Source: Aggregicoccus sp. 17bor-14
Lineage (GTDB): Bacteria; Myxococcota; Myxococcia; Myxococcales; Myxococcaceae
Assembly (NCBI RefSeq): GCF_009659535.1
Contig: NZ_VJZZ01000018.1
Location: 1 to 64,000, forward strand
DNA length: 64,000 bases
Reading direction: 5' to 3'
Made by a program: the position numbers and the translations under genes. The notes beneath the pieces were generated by a model, which saw only the letters and a list, made by a program, of their open reading frames with translations, did not search any database and had not been told where the DNA came from. This document shows positions 50,088-58,402 of the stretch, in pieces. The number at the start of each line of letters is the position of its first letter. Positions within the stretch are counted from its first letter, which is position 1.

Positions 50088-52001
50088 GTGAGTCATCGAG
50101 AAGACGCGGCGACGCTCCCGGGGCCGGATGCACTCAAGCGCGTGGCGGCGCTTGCGCTGGGTGCACTGGGCATCGTGTACGGGGACATCGGCACGAGCCC
50201 CCTGTACGCGCTGCGCGAGTGCTTCCACGGCCCGCACGCCATCGTGGCCACGCCCACCAACATCCTGGGTGTGCTCAGCCTGGTGTTCTGGAGCCTCATC
50301 ATCGTCATCTCGGTGAAGTACATCGTGTTCGTGATGCGCGCGGACAACCGGGGCGAGGGCGGCATCCTCGCGCTGATGTCGCTCGCGATGCAGCGGCCCG
50401 GGCAGGCGCGCGCGCGCGGCGCCACGCGCCCGGTGCTGGTGCTGCTGGGGCTCCTGGGCGCCTCCCTCCTCTTCGGCGAGGGCGTCATCACCCCGGCCAT
50501 CTCGGTGCTGAGCGCCGTGGAGGGCCTGAGCGTCGCGACGCACGCCTTCGAGCCCTACGTCGTCCCGGTGGCGCTGCTCATCCTGGTGGGCTTCTTCCTC
50601 CTGCAGCAGCGGGGCACCGGGGGCATCGGGGCCATCTTCGGGCCGCTGATGCTGGTGTGGTTCGTCAGCCTCGCGGTGCTCGGGGTGCGCGAGCTCCTGC
50701 TCAACCCCGCGGTGCTCGGGGCGCTGCTGCCCACGCACGCGGTGCGCTTCTTCCTCGAGAACCGCGTGCACGGGCTGCTCGCGCTGGGCACGGTGGTGCT
50801 GGTCATCACCGGCGGCGAGGCGCTGTACGCGGACATGGGCCACTTCGGCCGCCGGCCCATCCGCGTGGCCTGGTTCACGGTGGTGCTGCCCGCGCTCATG
50901 CTCAACTACCTGGGCCAGGGGGCGCTGCTCTTGCGCGACCCCTCCGCCGCGCGCAACCCCTTCTTCCTCCTCGCGCCCAGCTGGGCGCTGTACCCCATGG
51001 TGGTGCTGGCCACGGTGGCGGCGATCATCGCGAGCCAGGCGCTGGTGTCCGGCGCCTTCAGCCTCATCCGCCAGGCCATCCAGCTCGGCTACAGCCCCCG
51101 CCTCGAGGTGGTGCACACCAGCGCCGAGGAGCAGGGGCAGATCTACCTGCCGGGCATCAACCGGGTGCTCTTCGTGGGCGTGATCGTGCTGGTGCTGGGC
51201 TTCCGCTCCTCGAGCGCGCTCGCCGCGGCGTACGGCATCGCGGTGACGGCGACGATGACCATCACCTCCATCCTGCTCTATGTCGTCGCGCGCGAGCGCT
51301 GGGGGATGCGGCGCGCGCTCGCGCTGCCGATGGTGGCGGTGTTCCTCACCATCGACCTGTCCTTCCTCGGGGCGAACGTGGTGAAGGTGCTGGACGGCGG
51401 CTGGGTGCCGCTGGTGCTGGCCACCAGCATCTTCACCCTGCTCACCACCTGGAAGCGCGGGCGGGAGCTGCTGCACTCGAAGCTGCGCCACTCGGCGCTC
51501 ACCATCGAGGAGCTGCTGGAGAGCTTCGGCGAGCACCCGCCCACGCGGGTGAGCGGCACGGCCATCTTCATGACCGGCAACCCGGACAGCGCCCCGAGCG
51601 CGCTCCTGCACAACCTGAAGCACAACAAGGTACTGCACGAGCAGACGGTGCTGCTCACCGTGCTCACCGAGGACGTGCCGCACGTGCCGCCGAACGAGCA
51701 CGTCACGGTGGAGAGCCTGCCGCTGGGGCTCAAGCGCGTCACCGCGCGCTACGGCTTCATGGAGGACCCCTCCATCGCGGACATCCTCAAGCGCTGCCGG
51801 GAAGCGGGGCTGCCCTTCAACGTGATGAGCACCAGCTTCTTCCTCGGCCGCGAGACGCTGATTGCGACGAAGAAGCCCGGCATGGCGCTGTGGCGCGAGG
51901 CGCTCTTCGTCTGGATGAGCCGCAACGCGCGCAGCGCCACGGCCTTCTTCCGCATCCCGGCGAACCGGGTGGTGGAGATGGGCACCCAGGTGGAGATCTA
52001 A
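50088..52001 (+). CDS. kup: Kup-family low-affinity potassium transporter (first copy)
   Basis: A 637-residue K+ uptake protein from GTG 50088. Family signatures: LALGALGIVYGDIGTSPLYALRECF (about 20-45), VKYIVFVMRADNRGEGGILALMSLA, SVLSAVEGLSVATHAFEPYVVP, GGEALYADMGHFGRRPIRVAWF and NYLGQGALLLRDPSAARNPFF. Twelve membrane helices are followed by a cytoplasmic domain from about 470 (HNLKHNKVLHEQTVLLTV...). Kup symports K+ with H+. The second copy starts 235 bases later and is very similar throughout; this one lacks the riboswitch that precedes the second. The region upstream (49927-50087) is shared with the divergent wax synthase gene. Confidence 0.95.
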   Translation: MSHREDAATLPGPDALKRVAALALGALGIVYGDIGTSPLYALRECFHGPHAIVATPTNILGVLSLVFWSLIIVISVKYIVFVMRADNRGEGGILALMSLAMQRPGQARARGATRPVLVLLGLLGASLLFGEGVITPAISVLSAVEGLSVATHAFEPYVVPVALLILVGFFLLQQRGTGGIGAIFGPLMLVWFVSLAVLGVRELLLNPAVLGALLPTHAVRFFLENRVHGLLALGTVVLVITGGEALYADMGHFGRRPIRVAWFTVVLPALMLNYLGQGALLLRDPSAARNPFFLLAPSWALYPMVVLATVAAIIASQALVSGAFSLIRQAIQLGYSPRLEVVHTSAEEQGQIYLPGINRVLFVGVIVLVLGFRSSSALAAAYGIAVTATMTITSILLYVVARERWGMRRALALPMVAVFLTIDLSFLGANVVKVLDGGWVPLVLATSIFTLLTTWKRGRELLHSKLRHSALTIEELLESFGEHPPTRVSGTAIFMTGNPDSAPSALLHNLKHNKVLHEQTVLLTVLTEDVPHVPPNEHVTVESLPLGLKRVTARYGFMEDPSIADILKRCREAGLPFNVMSTSFFLGRETLIATKKPGMALWREALFVWMSRNARSATAFFRIPANRVVEMGTQVEI

Positions 52002-52095
52002 CTCCCCGAGAGCACAGGGAAATCCGGTCCTGTGGCACGACGCGGCGCGGCGGGCGCACTTGCGTCGGGGGCCCGTGGGCGATATCCCGCCGCCC

Positions 52096-52223
52096 CAACG
52101 CCGAGTCCGGCCTTCAGGGCAGGAGCGGGGGACCCGTGCAGTCGGGGCGAGTCGCGCGAGGTTACAGCGCGTAGGGCCACTCTCCTTTCCGGCCCGAGCC
52201 CGTCAGCTAACCCCGCAGGCGTC
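52096..52223 (+). promoter_or_regulatory. c-di-AMP riboswitch (ydaO/yuaA class) before the second kup
   Basis: The leader holds the conserved blocks of the ydaO/yuaA aptamer in order. 5' strand AACGCCGAGTCCGG (52097-52110); GGGGGACCC (52127-52135); GGGGCGAGTC (52144-52153, consensus GGGGUGAAUC); GTAGGG (52171-52176); and the highly conserved CAGCTAACCCCG (52204-52215). The P1 stem forms between ACGCC (52098-52102) and GGCGT (52218-52222). The ribosome site GAGGAGA (52224-52230) begins one base after P1, and ATG 52236 follows, so ligand binding could occlude initiation directly or act through termination. This class binds cyclic di-AMP and commonly turns off K+ uptake genes. Confidence 0.9.
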
Positions 52224-52235
52224 GAGGAGAACGCA

Positions 52236-54215
52236 ATGTCTTCCGACCCCAGCAGTCAGGGGCCGGGCTCGCCGCGCTCGGTGACCCCGGCCGATTCCCC
52301 CTCCTATGCTCCGGACGCGCCGCGCGCGCACGGCGGCCCGGACACGCACAAGCGCCTGGTGGCGCTGGCGCTGGGCGCGCTGGGCATCGTGTACGGCGAC
52401 ATCGGGACCAGCCCGCTGTACGCGCTGCGCGACTGCTTCAGCGGCGAGCACGGCATCGCGGCCACCCCGGAGAACGTGCTGGGCGTGCTCAGCCTCGTGT
52501 TCTGGGCGCTGCTCATCGTCATCTCGGTGAAGTACCTGGGCTTCGTGATGCGGGCGGACAACCGGGGCGAGGGCGGCATCCTCGCGCTGCTCGCGCTGGT
52601 GGTGAACCGCACGCCCACCGGGAAGCGCTCGAGCGTGCGGCGGCCCGTGCTGCTCGCGCTGGGGCTGTTCGGCGCGGCGCTGCTCTATGGCGACGGGCTC
52701 ATCACCCCGGCCGTCTCGGTCCTGAGCGCGGTGGAGGGGCTCAACGTGGCGACGCACGTGTTCACGCCCTACGTGCTGCCCATCACGGTGGTCATCCTGC
52801 TCGCGCTCTTCCTCGTGCAGCGCCACGGGACGGGGGACATCGGCACGGTGTTCGGCCCGCTGATGACGGTGTGGTTCCTGGTGCTCGCGGTGCTGGGCGC
52901 GCACGAGCTGGTGCAGAACCCGCACGTGCTGCTTGCCGCGAGCCCGCTGCGCGCCGCGCGCTTCTTCGCGCACAACGGGCTGCACGGCTTCCTCATCCTC
53001 GGCTCGGTGTTCCTCGTGGTGACGGGCGGCGAGGCGCTGTACGCGGACATGGGCCACTTCGGCTTCCGCCCCATCCGGCTCGCCTGGTTCAGCCTCGTGC
53101 TGCCTGCGCTGCTGCTCAACTACTTCGGGCAGGGGGCGCTGCTCTTGCGCGACCCCACGGCCGCGCGAAACCCCTTCTTCCTCCTCGCGCCCTCCTGGGC
53201 GCTCTACCCGCTCGTGGCGCTGTCCACGGCGGCCACGGTGATTGCCTCGCAGGCGCTCATCAGCGGCGTGTTCAGCATCACGCGCCAGGCCATCCAGCTG
53301 GGCTACAGCCCGCGCCTGGAGGTCGTGCACACCAGCGCCGAGGAGAAGGGGCAGATCTACCTGCCGGGCGTGAACACGGCCCTGCTCATCGGCGTGGTGC
53401 TGGTGGTGCTGGGCTTCCGCTCCTCGGGCGCGCTCACGGCGGCGTACGGCATCGCGGTGACGGCGACCATGGCCATCACCACCTGCCTCGCGTACGTGGT
53501 GGCGCGCGAGCGCTGGGGCGTCAGCCGCGCGGTGGCCATGCCGATTGCCGCGGTGTTCCTCGCGGTGGACCTGGGCTTCTTCGGGGCCAACGTGGTGAAG
53601 GTGGCGGACGGCGGCTGGCTGCCGCTGAGCCTCGGCGTGGTGCTCTTCACGCTGATGACCACCTGGAAGCGCGGGCGCGAGCTGCTGCAGAAGAAGCTGC
53701 GCGGGATGAGCCTCAGCATCCAGGACCTGCTGGAGAGCTTCGGCGACCACCCGCCCATCCGCGTGCCCGGCACCGCCATCTTCATGACCGGCAATCCGGA
53801 CATCGCGCCGAGCGCGCTCTTGCACAACCTGAAGCACAACAAGGTGCTGCACGAGCAGACGGTGCTGCTCACCATCGCCACCGAGGACGTGCCGCACGTG
53901 CTGCCCACGGAGCGCGTGAGCGTGGAGAGCCTGCCGCTGGGGCTCAAGCGCGTCACCGCGCGCTACGGCTTCATGGAGGACCCGAGCATCCCGGACATCC
54001 TCAAGCGCTGCCGGGAGGCGGGGCTTCCCTTCAACGTGATGGGGACGAGCTTCTTCCTCGGGCGCGAGACGCTCATCGCCACCAAGAAGCCCGGCATGGC
54101 GCTGTGGCGCGAGGCGGTGTTCGTGTGGATGAGCCGCAACGCGCGCAGCGCCACGGCCTTCTTCCGCATCCCGCCCAACCGGGTGGTGGAGATGGGCACC
54201 CAGGTCGAGCTCTAG
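52236..54215 (+). CDS. kup: Kup-family potassium transporter (second copy, riboswitch-controlled)
   Basis: A 659-residue paralogue of the first Kup, from ATG 52236 with GAGGAGA upstream. It has a longer, Ser/Pro-rich N-terminus (about 37 residues) before LVALALGALGIVYGDIGTSPLYALRDCF. The membrane core and C-terminal cytoplasmic domain closely match the first copy: both have ALLHNLKHNKVLHEQTVLLT and KRCREAGLPFNVM, and both end MGTQVE plus one hydrophobic residue. The adjacent c-di-AMP riboswitch implies that expression falls when c-di-AMP, a signal of high K+, rises. No terminator is obvious between the copies, so the second may also be reached by read-through from the first. Confidence 0.96.
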   Translation: MSSDPSSQGPGSPRSVTPADSPSYAPDAPRAHGGPDTHKRLVALALGALGIVYGDIGTSPLYALRDCFSGEHGIAATPENVLGVLSLVFWALLIVISVKYLGFVMRADNRGEGGILALLALVVNRTPTGKRSSVRRPVLLALGLFGAALLYGDGLITPAVSVLSAVEGLNVATHVFTPYVLPITVVILLALFLVQRHGTGDIGTVFGPLMTVWFLVLAVLGAHELVQNPHVLLAASPLRAARFFAHNGLHGFLILGSVFLVVTGGEALYADMGHFGFRPIRLAWFSLVLPALLLNYFGQGALLLRDPTAARNPFFLLAPSWALYPLVALSTAATVIASQALISGVFSITRQAIQLGYSPRLEVVHTSAEEKGQIYLPGVNTALLIGVVLVVLGFRSSGALTAAYGIAVTATMAITTCLAYVVARERWGVSRAVAMPIAAVFLAVDLGFFGANVVKVADGGWLPLSLGVVLFTLMTTWKRGRELLQKKLRGMSLSIQDLLESFGDHPPIRVPGTAIFMTGNPDIAPSALLHNLKHNKVLHEQTVLLTIATEDVPHVLPTERVSVESLPLGLKRVTARYGFMEDPSIPDILKRCREAGLPFNVMGTSFFLGRETLIATKKPGMALWREAVFVWMSRNARSATAFFRIPPNRVVEMGTQVEL

Positions 54216-54358
54216 GCCGAGCTCGCGCCGCCGGGCCCGGGCGCGGGCCTGCTCGCCGCTCCGCCGGGCAGGTGACCTCCCGCCGGGTCAGGCCCCTCCA
54301 ACCCTGGTCAGCTGACCAATGGGCGCGCCCGTCCGCGGGAAGCAAGGTAGCGCCAGCC

Positions 54359-54673
54359 ATGGCCTACCGCATCGCCCTAGCACCCGAGTTGGCCGAGCTG
54401 GTGGCGGAGCTGCCGCGCTCCGTGCTGCGGCGCATCGACGCGCAGCTGGAGCGGGTGGCGGCGCTGGCCGAGCTGATGCCCCCGGAGGCCCCCTGCTGGG
54501 CTCCCTTCCGCGCGGCGCCGGGCAGCGACCTGCACTTCTACGCGGGCGACTGCTGCGTGCGCTTCGAGCTGCATGCGGACGCACGCTGCGTCTGGGTGCG
54601 CAGCCTGGGGCGCATCCGCCTCGGGTTCAACGCGCGACACTCGCGGCTGGCCGTGCCGGGCACGAGTGCCTAG
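54359..54673 (+). CDS. RelE/ParE-like small protein, second orphan
   Basis: A 104-residue protein from ATG 54359. It reads MAYRIALAPELAELVAELPRS, a strand then helix, then VLRRIDAQLERVAALAELMPPE, followed by three strands (SDLHFYAGDCCVRFELHAD, ARCVWVRSLGRIRLGF). That order is the RelE/ParE fold, and the final strand position matches catalytic-type toxins, though the usual Arg/His/Tyr nuclease set is not clear. No antitoxin gene precedes or follows it. It shares layout, but not obvious close identity, with the protein at 4579-4878. It lies 143 bases after kup and 38 before a LuxR-type regulator. Confidence 0.65.
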   Translation: MAYRIALAPELAELVAELPRSVLRRIDAQLERVAALAELMPPEAPCWAPFRAAPGSDLHFYAGDCCVRFELHADARCVWVRSLGRIRLGFNARHSRLAVPGTSA

Positions 54674-54711
54674 CCTTGGCTGCTGGGCGCGAGCGCGCCC
54701 CGGGAGCCCCC

Positions 54712-55398
54712 ATGCGAGAGAGCGCCGTGGAGCCGGACATCCGCATCGCCATCCTCGAGGACCAGCCCATCTTCCGCGACACGCTGGTGGCGCTGCTGCA
54801 GGCGGAGGACCTGCAGGTGGTGGCCACCGCGTCCAGCACGGAGGAGTTCCTGCGCCAGATGGACGCGCTGCAGCCCGAGGTGGCCATCGTGGACCTGCGG
54901 CTGGAGCGGCCCGGGGCGGGCATCGTGGAGAACGGGCTGACGGCGGTGCGGGAGCTGAGCCGGACGCACCCGGACGTGCGCCAGCTGGTGCTCAGCGGCG
55001 AGTGGGACCCGCGCACGGTGAGCGAGTGCTACGCGGCCGGGGCGAGCGCCTTCCTGTGCAAGCTGGAGGCGGGGCGCGACACGGTGCTCGCGGCGGTGCG
55101 GGCGCTGGGCCGGGGCGAGCAGCGGCTGCCGGACAACCTGGAGGACCTGAGCCGGCGCGACGCCGAGGTGCGGGCGCACGCCCACCCGCTCGCCCATCTC
55201 ACGCCGCGCGAGCGCGACGTGCTGCGCTACGTGGCGCAGGGCATGGACAACCTCAAGGTGGCCGCGCACCTGGGCATCACCGAGCGCACGGTGAAGGCCC
55301 ACGTCTGCAGCCTCTACCGCAAGCTGGGCGTGGAGAACCGCGCCGAGATGGCGCTCAAGGGGCGCGAGCTGGGCCTGCGCGGCGGGCTCGCCCACTAG
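54712..55398 (+). CDS. NarL/LuxR-family response regulator
   Basis: A 228-residue regulator from ATG 54712 (GGGAG upstream). The receiver domain (10-125) has Glu16/Asp17 (ILEDQPI), phospho-acceptor Asp61 in AIVDLRL, and Lys near 110 in FLCKLEAG. A linker is followed by a LuxR helix-turn-helix: HLTPRERDVLRYVAQGMDNLKVAAHLGITERTVKAHVCSLYRKLGVENRAEMAL. In place of the common 'SNKEIA' the helix has DNLKVAAHLG, a usual variant. The partner kinase is not adjacent; the nearest are at 56753 and 61066, both on the opposite strand. The stop overlaps by four bases that of the convergent cNMP-binding gene. Confidence 0.93.
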   Translation: MRESAVEPDIRIAILEDQPIFRDTLVALLQAEDLQVVATASSTEEFLRQMDALQPEVAIVDLRLERPGAGIVENGLTAVRELSRTHPDVRQLVLSGEWDPRTVSECYAAGASAFLCKLEAGRDTVLAAVRALGRGEQRLPDNLEDLSRRDAEVRAHAHPLAHLTPRERDVLRYVAQGMDNLKVAAHLGITERTVKAHVCSLYRKLGVENRAEMALKGRELGLRGGLAH

Positions 55399-56273
55399 GG
55401 GCGCGCGCCGCCGCCGGCGGGGCGGGAGGGCGCCGCCGCCGCGCCGCGCTCCAGCGCGTCCAGCCGCCCCATCACCTGCTCGTAGAGGTGGTCCACCTTC
55501 ACGTGCAGCTGGGTCACCTCGAGGCCCGCGCGGATGTTCGCCTCGTACTCCGCGTCCGAGCGCACCCGCTCCTTCGCCTCGCTGCGGCTCTGGCTGATGA
55601 GCACGAAGCAGCTGAGGAAGATGGCCTCCAGGCTCACCACCATGGTGAGCAGCCCGAAGGGGTACGGGTCGAAGGGGGCGACCGCGGGCACGGCGCCCAG
55701 GTTCAGGGCGATCCACACCGCGAACCAGACGGCGTGCATGAGCAGGAAGCGGAAGGTGCCGGAGAAGGCGGAGAGGAAGTCCGCCACCCGCTGCACCGGG
55801 GTGACCTGCTCGTCCACCGCCTGGTTCGGGGTGACGTTGGGGCGCTGGCGCAGGTGCCGGTCCGCCTCGCGCAGCCGGCGCCCCATCACCGTGAGCACGT
55901 CCATGGCGCTGCCCGGGTGGCGCTGGAAGAGCAGCTGGAGGTCCTGGCGGTCCACGCGCAGGGCGCGGGTCTCCTTCACCGCGAGCGCGTCCGCGCTGCG
56001 CGGGTCCCCGTCCAGGAGGCTGAGCTCGCCGAAGAAGTCCCCCCGGCACGCCGTCTCGAACACGATACGCTGGCCGGTGGTGTCCTCCACCGAGATCTCC
56101 ACCTCCCCCTCCGCCACGATGTAGATGGCGCCGCCCGGGTCTCCCCGGCTGAACACCCGGGCGCCGGCCGCCACCCGCACCTCGTCCAGCTGGGCGGCGA
56201 GCACGGCGCGCTCGGCCTCGTCGAGCTCGGCGAAGAGGGGCACCTCGGTGAGCAGGGTGGCGTCCGCGGGCAT
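55395..56273 (-). CDS. Cyclic-nucleotide-binding-domain protein fused to DUF1003
   Basis: A 292-residue protein from ATG 56273. Residues 1-135 form a CRP/CAP-like cyclic-nucleotide-binding domain: LFAELDEAERAVLAAQLDEV, VFSRGDPGGAIYIVAEGEVEISVED, and the phosphate cassette FFGELSLLDGDPRSADALAV. Residues 155-255 match DUF1003, a membrane domain: FRFLLMHAVWFAVWIALNLG, PFDPYPFGLLTMVVSLEAIFLSCFVLISQSR. The rest is a short helical tail. There is no helix-turn-helix, so it is not a transcription factor; nucleotide binding may gate the membrane part. DUF1003 function is unknown. Start of a promoter region shared with the divergent CBS gene. Confidence 0.9.
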   Translation of the reverse strand: MPADATLLTEVPLFAELDEAERAVLAAQLDEVRVAAGARVFSRGDPGGAIYIVAEGEVEISVEDTTGQRIVFETACRGDFFGELSLLDGDPRSADALAVKETRALRVDRQDLQLLFQRHPGSAMDVLTVMGRRLREADRHLRQRPNVTPNQAVDEQVTPVQRVADFLSAFSGTFRFLLMHAVWFAVWIALNLGAVPAVAPFDPYPFGLLTMVVSLEAIFLSCFVLISQSRSEAKERVRSDAEYEANIRAGLEVTQLHVKVDHLYEQVMGRLDALERGAAAAPSRPAGGGARP

Positions 56274-56458
56274 GGGGGGCTCCGACTGCAGGGCTGGAGA
56301 AAAGGGGGATGCGCGGCAGACGATTCGGACAAAAGGAAAGGGCGCGCCGTTCCCTCGCGCGCAACCCTCGCCCGACTCCCGCTGGGAAGGCAACCCCGGC
56401 GCCTGCTCGGCAAGCGGCTTGCTACGCACGGCGCTCGCCAGGATGGCGGGAGGTCGTC

Positions 56459-56749
56459 GTGTCGCTGAGCAGCACCGAGTCGCAGGTCCTCATTTCCCAG
56501 GCCGTGTCCCTCTTTCCCCGAGACACCGTGCTCACCGCCCTGCGCGTGATGCAGCGCTACGGGCTCACCCGCCTGCCCGTGGTGGACGAGCAGCACGGGG
56601 AGCTGCTGGGGCACGTGAGCGAGGAAGAACTTTACCGCGTGTGGGCAGGGGCCCCACTCGCCCGGATGAGCGAGCTTCTCAACGTGCGCGCGAGCGCCTT
56701 CGAGCCGGACGCCTTCCGCCCGCCGCGCGGGCGCACCTGGCTGCACTAG
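56459..56749 (+). CDS. Short CBS-domain protein (half pair)
   Basis: A 96-residue protein from GTG 56459, with GGGAGG five bases upstream. One CBS motif is clear: AVSLFPRDTVLTALRVMQRYGLTRLPVVDEQHGELLGHVSEEELYRVW (about 15-62), followed by a vestigial second motif (ARMSELLNVRASAFEPDAF). CBS units normally act in pairs that bind adenosine nucleotides, so this one probably dimerises. It could report energy charge to neighbouring signalling proteins. It stops three bases before the convergent stop of the GAF histidine kinase. Confidence 0.8.
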   Translation: MSLSSTESQVLISQAVSLFPRDTVLTALRVMQRYGLTRLPVVDEQHGELLGHVSEEELYRVWAGAPLARMSELLNVRASAFEPDAFRPPRGRTWLH

Positions 56750-56752
56750 CCC

Positions 56753-58174
56753 CTAGTTCAGGGCGTCGGCGGCCGGCTCCAGCGCCTCCGCACCGGCCTC
56801 CTGGCCGGGCCCTGCTGCGGGCCTGCGGGGCAGGGTCACCGTGAAGGTGGCGCCCTCGCCCGGGGTGCTCCGGACCGCCACCTGGCCGGCGTGCGCCTCG
56901 ATGATCTCGCGCACGATGTAGAGCCCCAGCCCGAGGCCCCCGAAGTGGCGCGCGGACACCGCGCGCTCGAAGCGCTCGAAGATGCGCGCCTGCGCCGCCG
57001 CGTCGATGCCGATGCCCCGGTCCTCCACGGCGAGCTGCACCGCGCCCGCCTCCTCGCGCACCCGCACGCGCACCGGCTTGCCCGCCCCGTACTTGAGCGC
57101 GTTGGAGAGCAGGTTCGTCAGCACCTGTTCGAGCCGCAGCCGGTCCCACGACCCCACCAGCGCCCCGGGCGCCTCCACGCTCACCCGGCCACCCTGGCGC
57201 TCCGCCTCCTCGGCGAAGCGCGCCGCCACCTCGCGCGCGAGCGCCGCCAGGTCCACCCACTCGAGATTCAGGTCCAGCCGCCCCAGCCGGATGCGCGAGA
57301 GGTCCAGCAGCTGGTCGGTGAGGGCCGCGAGCCGCCGGCTCTGGCGCTGCAGCGCCTCCACCTTCGCCCCCAGGCGCTCGGGGGCGGCCGCCCCCTGCCG
57401 CAGCGACTGCAGGTGCAGCTGCAGGCTGGTGAGGGGCGTCTTCAGCTCGTGGCTCGCGATGGAGAGGAACTCGTCGCGCGCGCGGATGGCCTCCTGCGCC
57501 TCGCGGTAGAGCCGCGCGTTGTCCAGCGCGAGCGCGCAGCGCCAGGCCAGGTCCTCCGCGAGCCGCAGCTGCGCCTGCCCGTACTGCAGCTCCGCGCGCG
57601 TGGCGGCGAACACCAGCACCCCGAAGGTGTGCTCGTGCGCGCGCAGGGGCACCACCATCGCGCAGCGCGCCCCCAGCCCTCGCAGCACCTCGAGCTGGGC
57701 CGCATCCGCCGCGAGCTCCCGCAGCAGCAGGTCGCAGTCCGCCTCGATCCGCGCGCGCCCTCCCTCCATCACGCGGCTCACCCCGTCGCCCGGCCGCAGC
57801 GCGTGGGCGCCGAGCAGCGGCTCGCACGCGCCGCCCTGCGCGCGCACGAGCGCCACCCGCTCCAGCGTCCCCGGCTCGCGCGCGAGCTCCACCGCGCACC
57901 AGTCCGCGAGCTGCGGCACCGCGAGCTGCGCCACGGGCGTGAAGAGGTCCGGGAGCTCCAGGCTCTGAGAGAGCACGGCGCTCGCGTCCGAGAGCAGCCG
58001 CAGCGCGGCGAGCGCCTCCTGCAGCTCGGCCGCCGCGCGCTGCTCTCGCGCCAGCAGCCGCCGCGCGCGCCGCAGCGCCCGCGCGTGGAGCAGCGTGCAC
58101 GCGGCCGCCGGAGCGCCGACCAGGAGTGCGGCGCTCGAGAGCAGCAGGCGGTGCGGGGACTTGAGGCCGGCCAT
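56753..58174 (-). CDS. GAF-domain sensor histidine kinase
   Basis: A 473-residue kinase from ATG 58174. One N-terminal hydrophobic stretch (LLLSSAALLVGAPAAACTLL, 10-29) may anchor it. A GAF domain follows (55-225, with LLLGAHAL-like loop LLGAHALRPGDGVSRVME and CAMVVPLRAHEHTFGVLVFAAT). HisKA has FLSIASHELKTPLTSL (His242). HATPase has VLTNLLSNALKYGAGK, DRGIGIDAAAQARIFERFERA and GLGLGLYIVREIIEAHAGQ. No receiver is adjacent on the same strand. GAF domains bind small ligands or haem; no Cys/His haem pair is obvious here. Orphan kinase of unknown signal. Confidence 0.9.
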   Translation of the reverse strand: MAGLKSPHRLLLSSAALLVGAPAAACTLLHARALRRARRLLAREQRAAAELQEALAALRLLSDASAVLSQSLELPDLFTPVAQLAVPQLADWCAVELAREPGTLERVALVRAQGGACEPLLGAHALRPGDGVSRVMEGGRARIEADCDLLLRELAADAAQLEVLRGLGARCAMVVPLRAHEHTFGVLVFAATRAELQYGQAQLRLAEDLAWRCALALDNARLYREAQEAIRARDEFLSIASHELKTPLTSLQLHLQSLRQGAAAPERLGAKVEALQRQSRRLAALTDQLLDLSRIRLGRLDLNLEWVDLAALAREVAARFAEEAERQGGRVSVEAPGALVGSWDRLRLEQVLTNLLSNALKYGAGKPVRVRVREEAGAVQLAVEDRGIGIDAAAQARIFERFERAVSARHFGGLGLGLYIVREIIEAHAGQVAVRSTPGEGATFTVTLPRRPAAGPGQEAGAEALEPAADALN

Positions 58175-58402
58175 CTGCCCTCGCTTCGTGGGCCCCGGAA
58201 GAGGTCCCGGTCCAGAGAGAGTGCAGACCTTGGACACCGCGCGCGCATTGGTCTGGCGAGCAGGGTCGCGCAGGACAGCGATGGCTGCCTGGGCGGCAGG
58301 GGATCGCGGTGGGCGCTGCGCGGGACGTGAAGAGCCGCCTCTCGCGCAGAGCTTCGACGCTCCATGCGAGGGCGGCTTCTGATTCACGGTGACGCGGGCG
58401 CG

